Origin: Pyropia yezoensis
Lineage: Eukaryota > Rhodophyta > Bangiophyceae > Bangiales > Bangiaceae
Direction of reading: 5' to 3'
Assembly (NCBI GenBank): GCA_009829735.1
Contig: CM020618.1
Location: 39,222,894-39,286,893 of the forward strand
Length of the DNA: 64,000 nt
A program made the position numbers and the translations under genes. The notes beneath the pieces were generated by a model. It did no database searches, had not been told where the DNA came from, and saw nothing but the letters and a program-made list of their open reading frames with translations. Within the stretch, counting starts at the first letter, position 1; the number at the start of each line of letters is the position of its first letter. Shown piece by piece: positions 1-11,358 of this stretch.

Positions 1-2
1 CG

Positions 3-905
3 GCGTGGTCGCAGCTAGGCAGTCTTCCTGCTCCGGTCGCTCTCGATCTCCTGCCGACTGGGCCGCCGGTACAAGAGTCGGGATGGGCCGCGGCGGTCGG
101 TCGGGCGTCTGCGGCGCCTCCACTTCCTCCAGTTTCGCCTGTCGCACCGGTTGTTTCGCCTGTACCATCGCCGGCGCGTCTGCGCCCAGCTCTACTTGTG
201 CCGGCACTTCAGGCTTGTCCGGCACCGCGCTTGTCTGCAGCAGCTCTTGGCGTTGCCGTCCGGTCGCCGGCTACTCCGGCCGTTCCTTCTCGGGAGCCTT
301 CTACACCTGGTGGCGGCCCTGTGCCTACCCTCAAGTTGGGGACTCCGGTTTCCGGCGCCGCTGCTGACCGTCCGGTGGTCGCAAGCTCGGGTCGGTTCGA
401 GATCCCTGCGCCGACTCTGCGCCTATCCCGCTTTCGGGTGCATGACTGGCACCTGACCCAATGTGGCCCGACGTGCGACCAGTACGACGTCGGCATGATT
501 GAGGACCAGCTGGGTCGTCTTCCGGTGCAGGTCGAAAGCGTCGGGCCTTCCTTGGTGCTGGGCACATATGCCAGCGTCTTGAACGACGTCGTCGACCGGG
601 TGTTTGCTTGCGCGGACAGCGGCCAGATGTCGGACAGCCCGGTGGTTGGTGAGCTTCTAGCGACCTTGACGCGGAATGGCTTGGCCCAGCAGTGGTCGGG
701 GACCTTCACTAGCTTCCAGGGGCGCCGACAGGTGTATCTGGATGAGCGGGAGCGCCCGGCGACTGCGGGTACTGCTCCGGTGTCGGGGTTCGTGGAACCG
801 CCTTGCCCACCGCACTACGTGATCCCGCCGTCCTCTGGGTCCCGTCGGGCTGCGGAGGCGGCGCTGGAGGTCGCTCTCGCGGCGCAGCGTCCGCGCCGGG
901 CGTAG
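3..905 (+). CDS. Convergent antisense gene of element A, 5' partial, unknown function
   Basis: The frame is open from the left window edge to a TAG at 903-905, giving about 300 codons with no required start inside the window. The first 110 residues are Pro/Ala/Val rich, like the N-terminal half of the antisense gene in element B. A more ordered region follows (about residues 135-300), with matching stretches such as GRRQVYLDE here and GRGEVYLDP in B, followed in both by a Pro-rich segment and SxRRxAxAA-like residues. It runs towards pol and stops about 147 bases from the pol stop. I recognise no known domain. It could be an envelope-like, regulatory or captured gene. Homology to the B gene is inferred by eye. 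Confidence 0.65.
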   Translation, partial: AWSQLGSLPAPVALDLLPTGPPVQESGWAAAVGRASAAPPLPPVSPVAPVVSPVPSPARLRPALLVPALQACPAPRLSAAALGVAVRSPATPAVPSREPSTPGGGPVPTLKLGTPVSGAAADRPVVASSGRFEIPAPTLRLSRFRVHDWHLTQCGPTCDQYDVGMIEDQLGRLPVQVESVGPSLVLGTYASVLNDVVDRVFACADSGQMSDSPVVGELLATLTRNGLAQQWSGTFTSFQGRRQVYLDERERPATAGTAPVSGFVEPPCPPHYVIPPSSGSRRAAEAALEVALAAQRPRRA

Positions 906-1051
906 TACTTGGAGGCAAGGAGGGTGACAGTCTAGGGAGGAGGGAGGTGGGAAGAGGCGGAGAGAAGGGTTGCTCGAGCGGGTGATTGCTTTTTTTCTGG
1001 TAGTTCCATGCTTGCATTGCTTGTTTTCCTTGAAGCACCCGTTCCCTTTTC

Positions 1052-4000
1052 TCAATATTCTTGTTGCGCGTCTGTTGCGGGTGAGCTCGGCTCGTCCCAC
1101 GGCTCTTGATCAGCTCCTTCCTTCTCGTCATCCTCCGAGTCCGATTCCAGGATCTTGCCGGCTCTGGCCACCGGAGTGCCCTCAATCCCGTTCCGACGCG
1201 TGTAGGCGCAGACGTCCGCAATGGGCAACCGGTTGGAGGGTTCCCGGGTATCATCAGCCAGGTTGAAACCGAGCCAGCGCACTCGCAGGTACAGGCGCCC
1301 GTCCCTCCAGGCATGGTCAACGAACTTGACGTAGACATCTTCTCGGCCGTCTTCTTGAGATAACCAGGGTACTGCGGCCCGCTTACGCCGGGTCAGATCC
1401 CGTTTGCTTGGCGGTGGAGCTCGGGTGACATGGTCGCTGCTCACCCGGTACGGGGAGCCATCCACGTCTACAAGGAATGTCCAGCCATCCGTACTCAGGA
1501 TTTCGTAGGGCCCATCCGTCTTAGATTCCAGCTTCCCCCGGGTCTTGCTATGATTGTCCACAAAAACCCAGTCGCCACTACCCAGTTTTTTGTTCTTCTC
1601 CCGAACACCCTTGTCATAGTCCCTCTTGTATCGCTCCTGGGTCTTCGCGATTGACTCCTTGACTCTTGAGAGCAGGAGCTTCAGTTGTTCCAGGAACTCA
1701 TCCTTTGCCTTGGGACCTGACTTCAGGGCAGGCTTAAGACCGTCTGGTACTCTTTCCAGGGAGAAGTTGGTCAGCCGCCTTGAGGTGACAAAGTCGAGTG
1801 GAGCGACCCCCGTTGTCCGCTGAACTCGAGAGTTGTAGGCTAGCGTGAGGACAGCCAGGAGCTCGTCCCAGTCTTCTTGATGCTCCTCAACGTAGGGCCG
1901 TAGCATGTCCACCAGGGTCCGGTTGAATCGTTCCACCTGGCCGTTCATTTGTGGGTGATACGTCGCGGTGAACAAGTTCTTGATACCCATCAGGTCACAG
2001 ACTCCTTGGAAAAACAGGGATGCAAACTGGGGACCGTGGTCGGTTAAGACGGAGTCTGGAGAGCCATAGGCAGCTATCCAGTACTCGCAGAAGGCTGACG
2101 TGACATCCAGGGCCGTGATGGTCCTCAGCGGGATTGCTCGAGTGAACTCGGAGAACGGGTCACAAATGATGAGCAGGTATATGTTGCCTCTGGACGTCTC
2201 AGGTAGGGGCCCCAGGATGTCCATGCTTAAGCTTGCAAAGGGCTCCGCCACAGGGAACAGTCGTAGCTTAGAAAGCTTCTTCCTCTGGGACAACCGGTTC
2301 CTTGCACAGGAGACACAAGCCTCTAGATGCTTGTGGACGTCACTTGCCATGGTTTCCCAGTAGTAGTGTCGTCCCGTCGAGGCATACATCCGGTTAATGC
2401 CAGGATGCCCGGCCTGGGGAGACGAGTGTTCCAGGCGTAGGATGTCAGCTCGTAGACTCCGGGGTACGTAGACTTGAGTTGCCCCATCGAAGGGTGACAC
2501 CCGTATCAGGAGCCCATCCGTAGACTCGGAGAAGCGTCTATTCCGGTTCAGGTCCATCTGGTGGCGAAGCTCCAAGCACTGAGGATCCGTCAGCTGTGCC
2601 TCCAGCATCCGGTGAATGGTTACCGGTTGAAGAGCTTCAGGTGTCTCATACAGGGGAGCGTGCCAACCACGTCCGACATTCGGGAGGATGAAAAAAGGTA
2701 TTTCCCCCGGGATAGGGCCGGTGTCGGCTGCTGGAGTCTCCAACCGGGACATGGTGTCGGCGCAGTGGTGCTCCCTCCCTGCTCTGGTGCACACCTTGTA
2801 CTTGAATTCCGAGAGGCGTCGGCGCCACCGGGCGACTCTTCCTTGGCAGCTGTCCATGCATAGCAGCCACCTTAGGCTGGCGTGGTCCGTCCGGATGAGG
2901 AACTCTTGTCCTTCAAGATAGGGGCGTAACAGGAAGCAAGCCCAGACGACCGCCAAGCACTCGCGTTCCGTTGTGGAATAGTTATTCTCGGCTGGAGTCA
3001 GGACGCGACTGTAGCAGCCTATCGGGAGGAAGTGCCCATCGGGTTGCTGCTGGAGTAGAGAGCATCCCATCTGGACGCCACAGGCATCAGTCTCTTAGAC
3101 AAACTGGCCTTCCCGCTTGGGTAACGCCAGTACTGGAGTCTTGGTCAGGCGCTTCTTGAGCTCCTCGAAGGCAGCGGTCTGCTTCTCGTCGAACACCGGG
3201 AGTTGTGCGGGGAGCTTCTTGCTGGAGAGCTTGGTCAATGGCCGGGCAATCAGGGCATAGTCCCGTACGAACCGGCGGTAGACGTTGCACATACCCAGAA
3301 AGCTTTTGAGTTCCGTTTGGGTCTTAAGTTGCCGGGCATGCCGGAGAGCCTTAATATTCTTTTCGTTGACCCGGAGCTGCCCCGGACTCAGCACGTGCCC
3401 CAAGTACTCCACTTCAGTCTCAAACAGGTGGTACTTCTCGGCCTTCAGGGTAACTCCAGCTTTGGACAGGAGAGCTAGGACCTCTCGAAGGTGCTCCAGA
3501 TGTTCCGCCGGGGTCTTGGAGAAAGGGATAATGTCTTCCAGGTAGACCAAACATGTTCTCCACCTTAGCCCCGACAGGATGATGTCGATGGCACTCTGGA
3601 AGGTAGCCGGAGCATTGGTGAGACCAAAAGGAAGACGCTTGCACCGGAATAGCCCCATATTGCACGTGAAGGTGGTCTTGTCCTTGTCCAACCTGCTTCT
3701 CAATCTCATCCCGGCGATGTGGTCCAGCCCGGTACGGTTGCAGGTGCACTGGCTTGGCATCTGGCTTGAGTTGAATCCGGTGTAGGGTGGCGTCCATCTT
3801 GCCCAGCTCTCCAGACCACAGGTGTCGATATTCCTGGAGAAGCTTCTCCAGTGCCTCCTTCAAGTCGGGAGGGACATTTTCCTGGTTGAAATTCGGCATC
3901 CCGGGTGGTGCTTGATCGGGCTTCGGGGTAATGCTGCCAGTCTGCTCTTGTTCCGGAGGTACGTCTAGGGCCGTTAAGTTGGATGCCAGTTCTTGTTGCA

Positions 4001-4898
4001 GGTTCAAGAGGTCCTCCTTGCTCATGGCACAGGCAGACCCTCGGTAAGGTTCTGCTGTTCCAACTCGAGTGCCCTTGGCAAGAGTTATCGGCTTCCGGCT
4101 CATGTTGACGATTAGCACCGAGAACGGGGTGTGCCTCTCCACCTTCTTGTGATGTCCGTGGGCCAAGTATAACCGGTGTTTCGCCAGAAATTCGTTACGT
4201 CCGTAGATCAGGCATTGACCCGTAGTCCGGGTGGTCAGATGAACCTTGGTCTCCGAACGAGGTGGTAGGAGCACCGGGTTGGAGAGAGTCAAGGTAGAGG
4301 GTGGGATGCAATCATTCTTGTTCTTGACTACACGGACCTTGGCGTCCAGATGCTCCAGCACCAGTGACACAAACCCATGGTTGAACTCCACCTTTCATTC
4401 TCCGGGCAGGATACTCTTGACATGCTGCTTGTGGAAGTCCCAGCCTAGGATGAGGGGGACTGATAGAGTCTTGACTGCTAGAAAGGGAAAAAGCATTGGT
4501 TCATTGTTGACATAGATGGCGACAGGAAGGCGGACAAGCGGTCGTAGGTTTTGACCCGAAGCGTCTACAATCCGGATCTTGGTAGGCGCTCTCCAGGCAT
4601 GTCGACGCCAGCCCGGAGGTAGCAGGTTTTCAGTGATGACTCTTGGTCCGGCTCCCGTGTCAAGCACCGGAGTAACAGCTTGGGGGAGGCTATCCCCCAC
4701 ACGCATACGAGCATTGATCTTGAGGTTTTCCTTACGCAGGACAAGCAAGGTCCCCTTGAACAAACAGGGTGTCCAGGCGGCTACCAGTTGAGCAGGTAAC
4801 TGCCGTCCTTTCTCCCGGCACGCAAGGGGAGAACGGGTGGAACTACCCTGCCGTCGGAGATTCGGGAAGACACTTGGGGAGAGCGCCTGCCCTACTCG
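1052..4898 (-). pseudogene. pol: Element A Pol polyprotein: protease, RT, RNase H, integrase, chromodomain
   Basis: Pol starts in the -1 frame relative to gag. The protease has the D-T-G-A active site (VLDTGAGPRVI, near 4660-4690). An in-frame TGA at 4395-4397 interrupts the protease/RT linker. Around 3690 the frame changes, and about 85 residues present in element B, including the FCxDYR block of RT, are missing. The remaining RT has [13 protein letters not shown] and a YLED box where YxDD is expected. A TAA near 3095 separates RT from RNase H. From 3070 to 1052 the frame is clean: RNase H, HHCC zinc finger (HPG..., CVSCARN), integrase core (DILGPLP, LTDHGPQF, NGQVERFNR), and a chromodomain (VYVKFVDHAW to DDTREP) with an acidic tail. 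With the deletion and altered catalytic box it cannot be functional. Confidence 0.9.
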
Positions 4899-6652
4899 TT
4901 TCCCGGGTCCGAAGATTCCTTGGAGGTCTCGGTCTCCAGGTCAAAGTCCGTAGGAGCTGCCTTTGCCAGAGCCTCAGTGATGCTCTGCAAGGTTGCCACC
5001 CGGATTGCGTGTACCTGTGCCTTGTCCATCTTGGAGGGTGCTCGCCGGTCAGCCAAGTTGACTGCCTTCGCAAACACCAGTGCTTGGCGCTTGAGCTTCT
5101 CCTGGAGGTCCTTGGGAATGGTCGGGCACTGGTAGGACATGTGGTCCTCCTTCTGACACAGCCAACAAGACCGGAACGGCTGGTTCTTGACGTGCTTGGG
5201 GGCAACCAGGGAAGGTTGCTCTTTGGAAACGAAGCCGCCCCACTTGTCTCCTGACGCCACGGGTGAGGTCTCGCCAACAGCGAGTACCGGTACAGGGCTA
5301 TCACCTCCCTTATACTTGACGGGTCCGGGACGAACTCGCGACAACGGCTTAGGAGTCGATACCATGGGAGCTTGGAGGGCCTTGGCTTGCCGGTACTTGC
5401 CCTGGGTGTAGGCCATCAGCTGCTGGAAGGTATGTTCTTGATGTTCCTGTTTGTAGTTCTCAGCGTCTACTTGAAGGTATTCAGGAAGCCCTTCCGAGAA
5501 GATCATCTTGAGCCTGTCCTCAGGGTAAACGTTGCCAAAAGCCTCGCTCATCTCCCGGACACGGCAGGCGAAGGCCTCTGGAGTCTCCTGTCGTTCCATG
5601 GTTGCCCGGTTCAACTTGCCCACTGCCTTGCGCAGGGAGTCCGCGTCAGCGTAGTTGGACAGGAGCCAGTTGACCGCTTCCGGGTAGCTCCCAACGCTAC
5701 GCCCGACAATGTGTCCGACTGAGTCTGGTAGAACCTGTGCGAGCCGATGTTCCGCTTCTCCGGTCATGAAGTTAACCAGGAGGTAGAGTGCCTTGCCCTC
5801 GGACACATCGTTGTCGTTGCATGTCTTGACAAACCGGCGCAGGAAGGCAAAGATAAGCGCCGGTCTCTTTCCGGAAAACTTAGGATGTCCCCCGAAGCTC
5901 GGCTGCATGCGCCGGTTCAGGAATGCCATCTTCTTGGCCATCTTCCGGGTGTAACCTTGGTCTTGGTTCTCCAGCCGGTAGTTGCCCCAATACGTGACCT
6001 TGTTCAGGGTGGCATCCCCCACTTGGTGGGCAGGAAAGTCAAACTCGACTAGCCTGCGCCGGGTGGGACCAGGGGATGCGTCTAAGTCGTATCCCTCCTC
6101 AGAGCTGGAGGAACTAGTCTCGCTGGTGCTAGAGCGACGCCGACGACGCCGACGCCTCCGGCTGCTCCGGTTACCGGTCTTGGAGCTCCCCGCCCCATAG
6201 GACGCAACGGGAGGAAAAGCTTGGCCGGTTCCAGGAGTCGAGGTCTCAGGGGGACCCGTAGAACCAGTCACAGCGGTGCCTCTGGCACTGCTACCGCCCA
6301 CAGGAAGAGGTGTATACACCCAGCTGCCATGTGTAGGTCCAGGAGTAAACACACCAGGGGCTATCCCTGGAAGCTCAGGAGTAGAACCGACCGGAGGGAG
6401 ACGTCTGCTGCGAGCGGACTCAAACGCCGTTGACCCCGGGGTGGCTCCCACAGGAGGGACCGCCGAAGGAACGGGAGCAGGAGGTACTCGGCCGCCTGTA
6501 GACTCCAGTCCGCTACCGGGTGCCACGCCCAGGTCTGCTTCGCCCGTAGGGAGAACGCCGGGTTGGGCACCGTCCCCCGCGGTGACCAGGGATGCGTCAA
6601 GGGACGCGGGGCCTACCCCTTCGGGCACCGTCGTGCCAGGGAGGGTGGCCAT
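4892..6652 (-). CDS. gag: Element A Gag
   Basis: This is the structural capsid/nucleocapsid protein of the retrotransposon particle. The N-terminal 150 residues are Pro/Gly/Ser/Thr rich, followed by an arginine run and a Ser/acidic stretch. A Gag core then spans roughly residues 190-420 (LLVNFMTGEAEHRLAQVL, TPEAFACRVREM). A CCHC zinc knuckle, CWLCQKEDHMSYQC (CX2CX4HX4C), lies near 5140-5180. The ORF is open up to an ATG at 6775, but the ATG at 6652 (MATLPGTTVP) leaves a leader of about 190 nt after the primer-binding site, as in element B, so I prefer it. It ends GNE-stop, exactly as the B Gag does. Confidence 0.85.
   Translation of the reverse strand: MATLPGTTVPEGVGPASLDASLVTAGDGAQPGVLPTGEADLGVAPGSGLESTGGRVPPAPVPSAVPPVGATPGSTAFESARSRRLPPVGSTPELPGIAPGVFTPGPTHGSWVYTPLPVGGSSARGTAVTGSTGPPETSTPGTGQAFPPVASYGAGSSKTGNRSSRRRRRRRRRSSTSETSSSSSEEGYDLDASPGPTRRRLVEFDFPAHQVGDATLNKVTYWGNYRLENQDQGYTRKMAKKMAFLNRRMQPSFGGHPKFSGKRPALIFAFLRRFVKTCNDNDVSEGKALYLLVNFMTGEAEHRLAQVLPDSVGHIVGRSVGSYPEAVNWLLSNYADADSLRKAVGKLNRATMERQETPEAFACRVREMSEAFGNVYPEDRLKMIFSEGLPEYLQVDAENYKQEHQEHTFQQLMAYTQGKYRQAKALQAPMVSTPKPLSRVRPGPVKYKGGDSPVPVLAVGETSPVASGDKWGGFVSKEQPSLVAPKHVKNQPFRSCWLCQKEDHMSYQCPTIPKDLQEKLKRQALVFAKAVNLADRRAPSKMDKAQVHAIRVATLQSITEALAKAAPTDFDLETETSKESSDPGNE
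4898..4904 (-). other. Candidate -1 frameshift heptamer at gag/pol of element A
   Basis: On the coding strand the heptamer is GGGAAAC, placed as G GGA AAC in the gag frame, with one sense codon (GAG) before the TAG stop. The -1 frame is open from here into the protease. The same heptamer at the same distance occurs in element B. G GGA AAC is an established -1 slippery sequence (gag-pro junction of type D retroviruses). Confidence 0.7.
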
Positions 6653-6839
6653 GTTGGTCTCTTGACAGCCACAGTCCAGTTGCCTGCGTGTCCACAGATC
6701 GCAAGAACACAAGAGAGGGGTTGGGGAGCCAGGAATGGGATTCCCGTGAACGGGTGCAATTAGTTCCCAAACCACAGAAAAAGACAGAACAGGAACAATC
6801 TGACCGCTGCACCCAAATGTCTCTTCTCAAACACTCCAG

Positions 6840-6857
6840 TCCCCTGCTGCTCCACCA
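6840..6857 (-). other. Primer-binding site of element A
   Basis: On the element's coding strand the 18 bases begin TGGTGGAGCAGC, four bases after the 5' LTR. Starting with TGG, they are complementary to a tRNA 3' end (CCA). The same 18 bases occur in element B. I cannot name the tRNA. Confidence 0.75.
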
Positions 6858-6861
6858 AATA

Positions 6862-7442
6862 TGTGGTATAAAACTCGATCCTCTCAGTCACTTGTCAATA
6901 TCCCTCGGGGGAAAGGGACAGGTAACACGGAAAGGAGAACTACGAGAGTGGTATGCCTGTTGCCTCACATGCCTGCTCGCAGAGCAAACAGATACGCACG
7001 GTAGTGCACATGGGGAAGAGGAAAGCAAACGCGCAGTTGTCTTTTTCCTGAGTGCGCGGGCCAAGGGCGCCTCGCTGTCCCTCTTAACGTGCATCTGGGG
7101 GAGCCTCGGCACGTTGGCCAGGTAGCCCCCCCATACCCCCGAATGGCCCCGACCCGAGTCTAACCTCGTCAGGTCGGGGGCCACTATCACTACTAATTCT
7201 ATTCACACTCACTAATCTCACACTCAAGTTCTCTCAAATCAAGTCCCTCACAATTATGCAAAAACCCATCAGAAATCCCTCTCTCACGTGTGGGTAGCGT
7301 AGTCCACCGCATCCCAGTGCCGGGCACGGGCCACGGCCGCCAATCATCACCACACGGCGGGCGTGTTCTGGCACCTGGTGCCCTCTGGTCGCAATCCGGG
7401 GTCGGCGCCCAGTCGGGGCCAGGGATGCTACAGGCACCCGAG
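6862..7442 (-). repeat. 5' LTR of element A (581 bp)
   Basis: Read on the minus strand it begins TGTAGCATCCCTGG and ends TTTTATACCACA. The ends match those of the solo copy at 25567-26137. The primer-binding site follows on its internal side. The outer flank (GGCAC at 7443-7447) belongs to a D-family LTR, so the target duplication cannot be checked without sequence left of the window. Confidence 0.85.
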
Positions 7443-8021
7443 GTGCCCCAAAGCATGCGTCTCCCCGTCGCGCCGCCGGTAGGCACAAAAAAGCCCAAAA
7501 ACTAATCATGGCTGTCAGAACAAAGCATGGGCGGAGCGTGCGAACTAAAGGAGGGCAGCCCCAGTTTGCCCCAAACGAAGGGGTCCGGCGTGCGGCGCCC
7601 AGTGCGCCGTCCCAGCCGGCCCCAGACGCCAGTCGGTCCGAAGGTCCGAGAGGCGTGTATGCACGGTTTGATCGAGTCGACCGAATCGGCCAGCTGGCTA
7701 GCCAGTCACATCGCTGCAATGCTGCAGCGAGGACAATCTAACGGGCTCGCCAGCTGTGGCAGATGTGGCTCGTCATGGGTGCTGACGGTGGCGCCTTTCG
7801 ACAGGCCATGATGGGTTGTCGATGGCTGCTGTCGCGCGGCCAGCAGACACCGTAAGACAGCGGCTGACTCATCTTGAGTCTGGAAGGTACACCGTGTCAT
7901 GCCCCACAATACAAGGAGTTGATCCATGTTGCCAGGAGTCGGTTCGGTGGGATCTGTAAGGAGAGACCCCAGATACTATCCCTAAAGTATGAGGCATGAG
8001 ATTAGGGGGGAAGTCCTTACA
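7443..8021 (-). repeat. D-family LTR, interrupted by element A
   Basis: It matches 45557-46147 (the distal two thirds of the element D LTR) almost base for base, including the run around GGCACCCGAGGTGCCCC and the terminus CCTTACA (TGTAAGG on the minus strand). The rest of this LTR should lie left of element A, outside the window. No polypurine tract follows its internal end; element C pol begins directly, so it is probably a solo LTR inserted in C. Confidence 0.8.
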
Positions 8022-11000
8022 CGCGGCCGCTGTCGAAGAGATGCGAAACGCTCTCGAAGATATTGATCGCCACGATGCACCGGACTATTTGCATCAGCAA
8101 ATCAAGGACATGCTGGCTAAGCATGGCAAGATGTGGGACGAAACATTGGGCGTGATACGCGCGACTGAACATGCCATCGTCACCCCACCGGGCACCGTCC
8201 CCATCAGGTCACAACTCTTCCGAACGGGAGCGTTCAGACGGACGATCATTGTCGATCAGTTCAACAAAATGTGGAAGCTCAAGGTTATTCAGCCAAATCA
8301 CTGCGATTGGGCAAGCCCCGTCGTCATAGGGCCAAAAAAGAATGGGAAGGCCCACTTCTGCGTTGATTACCGACGACTGAACAACATAACCAAAAAGGAT
8401 GCTTACCCACTCCCTCGCATGGAGGACTGCCTCGACTCACTCGGTGACGCAAAGGTATTCGCTTCGCTTGACTGTACCGCTGGGTACTGGCAAGTGCCAC
8501 TCCGGAAGGAGGCTTAAGAGAAGATTGCGTTCACAACGCACTATGGCATCCTCGACTGCACTACTATGCCCTTCGGACTGACCAACGCACCCGGAACCTT
8601 CCAGTGTGCGCTCGATATCATCCTATCCGGATTTAAAAGGCAAATCTGCCTTGTGTACCTTGACGACGTCTTCATCTTCCCAGCAACGGCCGCGCAATAC
8701 ATAAAAGATGTGGACCAGGTACTCACTCGCCTACGAGAGGCTGGCGTCGCTCTCAACCTTGAAAAATGCAAGCGGTTACTAGCGAGGTGGAACACCTTGC
8801 ACACCATTACCCCTGGTAAATTGCACGTTCTCAACAAGAACACCGAAGCACTGCTCACTGCCACATTCGCTAAGACAATGACGCAAACGAAAAGCTTCTT
8901 GGGAATGTGCAACGTCTATCAAAGATTTGTCATCGACTTCACTAAGAGAGCGTGACCGCTCAGCGCGATGACCAAGAAGGAGGTCCCACCCGACCTCCCT
9001 CCCCCAACGAAGGCAGCTCAAGCGGCATTTGAGAACCTGTGCGAAGCGCTCGTCCATTCACCGATCCTTGCTTTACCAAAAGCCGACCGCGAGCTAACAC
9101 TTGATGTTGACGCAAGTGCGTATCAGCTTGGGTGCACACTCTTGCAAAACTACGATCAAGGTAAGCCTCAACCACTTCATTATTGAGGCCGGGCTCTGGA
9201 CCCGGTCGAACTCAACTATTCCACTACGGAAAGAGAATCCCTTGGCATCGTGTGGGCGGTGCTCAAGTTGGGACACTTCCTGGAAGGTCAGCACTTCATT
9301 ATCCGATCGGATAATCAGAGCCTCAGCTGGATTTACAGCACCGCTGATTCCAGTGGCCGCCTCATGCGTTGGCGTATGCGACTGGCCGAGTTCGATTTTG
9401 AACTGAAGTATAAGCCGGGTGCCAGTCACCACCTACCTGACTTCCTGGCACGTGCGGACAATAACTCGGCGTCAGCGGTCATCAATGATGACATACCATG
9501 TCTTGCCATTGCCGAAACAGCACAAGGAGTCATTACCAAACGGTACACTGGGACGGCAGACCCCACCCCGCTTGACTTCCAAGACGTTATTGAGGAACAG
9601 CAGTCAGATGACTTCTGTATATCCACAATGGATGAAATTGCCAAGGGGACGGCGAAGTCGTTCTACCTCGACGACCACCACGCCCTCTACCGCCAAACTC
9701 GATTCGGAAGCCAGTTGGTTACACCTAAGAGTCAACAAGGCAAAATCTTGGCTCTCCAACACCATTCTACGGTGTCTACCCACCCAGGCATGAACAAAAT
9801 GTATTACACGATGAGAACCAAGTTCTATTGGCCGTCCATGATTACGGACATCCACGGTACAATTGCCAAATGCACGTCTTCTGCGCAGAACCGACTCGCA
9901 CTCCGGCGACACACCGCACCGCTGACGCTCTTCCCCGCAATGGAACCGTTGACGGACACATCGATTGATATTCTTGGGCCATTGCCGCCCACTAAAAGCG
10001 GGAACCGCTTCATACTCCTCATTACCGACAGGCTCGCGAAGCTGACCAAGTGCCCAACCTTTCGGTTCGCAACTTGCCACCAGGCACATCTATTAAGCCT
10101 CGGGGTACACTGAGCGATGGCTCCCCCCTCGCGCGCAAGCGCACATTCGTGGCCAGACTGCGCGTGTAGATCCCCGCGGTTGTCGAGGCCTTGCGTAAGA
10201 CTCAACAACGTTAGAAGCGTAACTTCGACGCCAACTTAGGCAAACGGAATGACAAGATCAAGATTGGTGACTACGTCTACACGACAAACCATCAGCGGGC
10301 TAACAAACTGGATCGTAAGGCCATTGGGGCGTTCATGGTCGTCGATGCCGACAAGTCTACCTTTGTCATCGACATCGACGGGATGGAGAAGCGCAACAAC
10401 AGCGACCACGCCACGCCGGCACCAAGACCCGTTGGCGCCAAGGATGACGTCCCACATCCGCTGCTTGATGGGTTTGACAAACCGCGACCGGAACCCGTCG
10501 CCCACGACGAGTATGCCATTGACAAACTCCTGCGCTACCGCAAAAGCGGAATTTCTTACGAATTCAAGGTTCGATTGTATGATTATACCGCGAAAGATGA
10601 CACGTGGGAACCGGTTGAAAACTTGCCTCGTAACTTAGTCATTCGACATATTCGATCCAAGAAGGTTGAATTACCTGGATACACTTGGCGAAAAAAACGA
10701 CAACCCAAGTCAACCGTAGCTATGGCTACTGCTACCGAGCCAACCCTCCCCCCCGTCACTGACGTATTGACCCCTCGGGTAGTAACGGTTTACGTCGACC
10801 CATGGGGGGTGGTCCAGGCTACTGTCCCATGGGACAACGCAGACCGCTATATGGTCGAGCAGGTGTGTGTGCACTACATGAAATCCACCCTACCTAGGGC
10901 GTGCCGCAACTGTACATACCCTACGTGGGACCCGTTACCAGAACACACACAATTAGTGCACCGCTATGGGCCGCTGCGCCCTAACACCGACGGCGATAGC

Positions 11001-11318
11001 CGCGCCACTTGCCCTGCGCAACACAAGCCCCAATCAGCAAGATTATTGCTAGCCCCCACGGTCCACGCACTTGACCAAGTGGTCGCTGACATACAAAAAC
11101 ATGCTCAGGACACTGCCCTTATCACCCCCCTCTGGGAACACACTGCTTGGTTCTCAAGAGCTCGACGACTCTGCCACGAGTACATTGTACTCAAGCCCAC
11201 TCAATACAGAGAAGCTATGTCAACAGAATGGGCCAAGGTGGCCTTCCTCTTTAAGAGCACGCTCATCCTTAAGAAGGCACACCCAACACGCCCCACGTGC
11301 AAACGAAATCTGGACTAG
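8022..11318 (+). pseudogene. pol: Element C Pol: RT, RNase H, integrase, chromodomain and extra C-terminal domain
   Basis: One frame runs from 8022 to 10113 with in-frame stops at 8515 (TAA), 8953 (TGA) and 9184 (TGA). RT blocks are visible: [22 protein letters not shown] and the catalytic YLDD (LVYLDDVFIF, about 8655). RNase H has TLDVDASAYQ and FIIRSDNQSL. The integrase zinc finger is damaged (CTSS where CxxC is expected), and the core stops after its first Asp (SIDILGPLP) at 10113. A deletion removes the rest. The frame resumes near 10210 with the integrase C-terminal region and a chromodomain (YAIDKLLRYRKSG to DDTWEPVENLP). About 200 further residues follow to 11318, with no family I recognise. 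RT is closest by eye to element B. Confidence 0.88.
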
Positions 11319-11358
11319 CATAGCCCAAAGGGCACGAAAAACACACTGCACCATACAC

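Larger units (their letters stand above)
1..7442 (-). mobile_element. Ty3/gypsy chromovirus element A, 3' end beyond the window
   Basis: Reading right to left, the order is 5' LTR (6862-7442), primer-binding site, gag, -1 shifted pol (protease, RT, RNase H, integrase, chromodomain), then a gene on the opposite strand converging on pol. The 3' LTR lies left of base 1. Protease-RT-RNaseH-integrase order with a C-terminal chromodomain places it in Ty3/gypsy (Metaviridae), chromovirus branch. The copy is dead: pol has two in-frame stops, a frame break and a deletion in RT. It sits inside an older D-family LTR, whose sequence resumes at 7443. Confidence 0.9.
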
